Below are positions 62,269 to 64,000 of a stretch of DNA of 64,000 nt, in pieces; within the stretch, counting starts at the first letter, position 1, and the number at the start of each line of letters is the position of its first letter. The position numbers and the translations under genes are program-made. The notes below the pieces were generated by a model, which was not told the DNA's origin, made no database searches, and saw only the letters and a list, made by a program, of their open reading frames with translations. Source of the stretch: Nocardia niwae NBRC 108934 = DSM 45340 (GTDB lineage: Bacteria; Actinomycetota; Actinomycetes; Mycobacteriales; Mycobacteriaceae); contig NZ_BDCK01000002.1 in NCBI RefSeq assembly GCF_001613465.1, forward strand, positions 248,001 through 312,000. The letters are read 5' to 3'.

Positions 62269-63018
62269 TCAGACCAGTCCGCCGTTCGCGCGAACGACCT
62301 GGCCGTTGACCCAATGTCCCTGCGGGCCTGCCAGGAATGCCACCACGGCGGCGATGTCGGCGGGTGCGCCGAGTCGCTGCAGCGGCACGGCGTCGGCGAG
62401 CCGCTGGACGGTGGCGTCGTCTTTGCCGTCGAGGAAGAGGTCGGTGGCGGTCGGCCCGGGCGCCACCGCGTTGACTGTCACGTCGCGTCCGCGCAGTTCG
62501 CGGGCCAGGATCATGGTCAGCGCCTCGACGGCTCCCTTGCTGGCTGCGTAGGCCCCGTAGGTCGGGAACGCGGCGCCGACCACCGACGTGGAGAAGTTGA
62601 TGATCGCCCCACCGGGCCGCAGCCGCCGCGCCGCCTGTTGGTCCACGACGAAGGTGCCGCGGATATTGGTCCGGTAGGTGCTGTCGAGCACCGCGAGATC
62701 CAGATCGACCAGCGGCGCGAGCTGCATCCGGCCCGCCGCGTGCACCACGACGTCGACTCCGCCGAATTCGCTTTCCGCTCGGTCGAATACCGCCGCCATC
62801 GCGGACTCGTCGGCGACGTCGCCCTGGGCGGTCACCGCTACGCCTCCTGCGCCGCGGATGGCTTCGGCGGTGTTGCCGGCCTCGGCGGCATTCGACGCGA
62901 AATTCAGGACAACCGCGAATCCGTCGCCCGCGAGACGTTCGGCACACGCGCGGCCGATGCCGCGAGAACCGCCTGTTACCACCGCGACGCGGGCGGACCC
63001 GCCGTTTGTGGTTGCCAC
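62269..63018 (-). CDS. short-chain dehydrogenase/reductase (SDR)
   Basis: This 249-residue classical SDR has cofactor motif TGGSRGIG near 15-22 and an NxAG-like VVHAAGRM. The catalytic Ser is in INFSTSVV and the YxxxK in YAASKGAVEA near 153-157, followed by PGPTATD. It oxidises or reduces an alcohol/ketone with NAD(P)(H); the substrate is unknown. GTG at 63018 is chosen, with GAAGGAAC nine bases upstream; conservation starts a few residues later. It reads toward the convergent cutinase gene. Confidence 0.88.
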   Translation of the reverse strand: MATTNGGSARVAVVTGGSRGIGRACAERLAGDGFAVVLNFASNAAEAGNTAEAIRGAGGVAVTAQGDVADESAMAAVFDRAESEFGGVDVVVHAAGRMQLAPLVDLDLAVLDSTYRTNIRGTFVVDQQAARRLRPGGAIINFSTSVVGAAFPTYGAYAASKGAVEALTMILARELRGRDVTVNAVAPGPTATDLFLDGKDDATVQRLADAVPLQRLGAPADIAAVVAFLAGPQGHWVNGQVVRANGGLV

Positions 63019-63203
63019 AGGATGCTGTTCCTTCCGTTCGTCGGCGTGATTCCGGAACTTCCGACGACGCCCCGTCACCGGGCGAACGAGTGTGGCAGGC
63101 GATACGCCATGGCCCTGCGGCGTCGGAAGGGGCCAACCATAACAGTGCGGCCGCCGGAATTCGCCGGTCACCGCACCGGCGAGCGGTTACGCGGAGCGGG
63201 TTG

Positions 63204-63221
63204 TCCGCTCGCGCGAGCGGA
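63204..63221. terminator. 18-bp perfect palindrome after the PapA-like gene
   Basis: TCCGCTCGCGCGAGCGGA lies 8 bp beyond the minus-strand stop at 63230 and in front of the SDR gene. As RNA it forms an 8-bp stem; as DNA it could be an operator for the SDR promoter. The position favours a terminator. Confidence 0.5.
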
Positions 63222-63229
63222 TTGCGCCG

Positions 63230-64000
63230 TCAGGCGATCACGGCGCGAAGATGGCGTGTCAGCACTTCGACGCGGTGGCGCTGGAGCTCGGTGAATTCTT
63301 CCGGATGGTGTATCTCGACGCTCAGCCGACCGGCGAAGGTGCTGATGACGCAGGTTCCGCCGCCCGGTTGTTGTGGACGGCGGCCGGTCAGGTCCGGCTT
63401 CGCGAGCATGGTGGAGTGGAAGTCGTCGATGCGCAGCTCGTCCTGCTCGGGCAGGGGCGGGATAGTGCCCCAGTTGGTCGCGATGACCACCCCGGGCAGC
63501 GCGGGCCTGGGTGCGGCCGCCATGTCGGGGATGCTCAGGGGCGTGCGTTGCACGATGCCCGCGGCCAGCCCGGCATGCAGCGCCTCGCTGATGCCGCGGG
63601 CCGACTCCACCAGCGTCACGTCGGAGTCGGGGGAGAGGTAATTGGCGAAACCGAGGACGTTCGTCCCCTCGGTGCCGCCGATTTCGGGGCTCACCCGGGT
63701 GCGAAGGTCGACGGAGTACAGGTAGAGCAGTCCGGTGAGCGGTAGTTCGCGAATCTCCGCTTCGGTGCGCAACAGGGCCGCCGATACCAGACCGTGCACG
63801 GTGACGTTCTCGCGATGCCCGAGCGCTACCAGCGCGGCGGACTCCTCCCGGGTGAGCCTGCACCGGGTGGTGCGCAGCATCGGGTATTCGTCGTCGCGCT
63901 CCTGAGGGGCGGGCGTCGCGGCGGCGGGAGTCGCATCGGCGGGCGGGGAGCCGGGCAACGCCATCTTCTCGATGCCGCGCGCCGCGAGCAGATGCTCGAC
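63230..64000 (-). CDS. PapA-like condensation-fold acyltransferase (C-terminal part, cut by window end)
   Basis: At least 257 residues are visible and the frame continues past 64000 (the codons beyond read on without a start), so the N-terminus with the HxxxD active site is outside the window. The visible part resembles the C-terminal half of PapA5/phthiodiolone-dimycocerosyl-transferase-type acyltransferases: LRTRVSPEIGGTEGTNVLGFANYLSP, VIATNWGTIPPLPEQ, and the barrel strand GTCVISTFAGRLSVEIHHPEEF. Such enzymes esterify lipids or glycolipids from acyl-CoA or acyl carriers. The substrate is unknown. A tidy palindrome follows the stop. Confidence 0.6.
   Translation of the reverse strand, partial: VEHLLAARGIEKMALPGSPPADATPAAATPAPQERDDEYPMLRTTRCRLTREESAALVALGHRENVTVHGLVSAALLRTEAEIRELPLTGLLYLYSVDLRTRVSPEIGGTEGTNVLGFANYLSPDSDVTLVESARGISEALHAGLAAGIVQRTPLSIPDMAAAPRPALPGVVIATNWGTIPPLPEQDELRIDDFHSTMLAKPDLTGRRPQQPGGGTCVISTFAGRLSVEIHHPEEFTELQRHRVEVLTRHLRAVIA

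Overview
The window is high-GC actinobacterial chromosome, most likely Nocardia or a close mycolic-acid relative. The right-hand core follows the order known from Mycobacterium tuberculosis: inositol-phosphate synthase, PadR regulator, DUF5318 protein, ponA1, GT87 membrane glycosyltransferase, then rpsF-ssb-rpsR-rplI-dnaB. MenC, LpqY/Sug-type sugar transport, a cutinase, F420-type enzymes and a PapA-like acyltransferase fit the same group. No tRNA, rRNA, CRISPR array or insertion sequence was recognised.

Region 1 (1-15 kb) is ordinary metabolic and regulatory sequence. It holds an F420/DDN-like protein, an epoxide-hydrolase-like enzyme, a duplicated His-rich metal-binding protein, a polar amino-acid ABC transporter whose binding protein and permease are fused, an LLM flavoprotein, a PucR regulator beside a phosphotriesterase-like lactonase, a sugar ABC ATPase, an HxlR regulator divergent from a thiolase, menC, and a TIGR04338/DUF2786 pair. 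A 590-bp gap after the thiolase carries a ~181-bp tandem duplication and a very strong hairpin.

Region 2 (15-31.7 kb) holds a trehalose/maltose-type ABC importer (lipoprotein plus two permeases), a DUF402 protein, two class A penicillin-binding proteins (one of them ponA1), two tandem effector-binding-domain genes, ino1 translationally coupled to a PadR gene, two DUF1707 membrane proteins, the DUF5318 gene and a GT87 protein.

Region 3 (31.7-50.1 kb) lies between the GT87 gene and the ribosomal/dnaB operon and breaks the expected synteny. It is a Ter-type stress island: four TerD/TerA-superfamily proteins, three tandem AIM24 proteins, a TerC-like DUF475 protein, and a tightly overlapping operon encoding a coiled-coil protein, a CitE-like lyase, two phosphoribosyltransferase-type proteins (TRSP and StiP/PELOTA types) and a HAD phosphatase. 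This looks like a membrane/calcium-sensing arm plus an arm making an unknown nucleotide-like metabolite. Unrelated cargo sits inside it: a secreted beta-propeller, a methyltransferase-like pseudogene, a MerR/MBL-lactonase divergon and a DUF5919-like/CYTH pair.

Region 4 (50.1-64 kb) holds an EamA transporter divergent from a CGNR regulator with a duplicated operator, a second GT87 protein, rpsF-ssb-rpsR-rplI, a DnaA-box-rich leader, and dnaB interrupted at its Walker A motif by a 404-residue intein. The intein has the signature of the rare class 3 mechanism and a zinc-ribbon-bearing LAGLIDADG endonuclease. Next come a TetR/serine-hydrolase divergon, a cutinase-family protein, an SDR enzyme, and a PapA-like acyltransferase cut by the window end.
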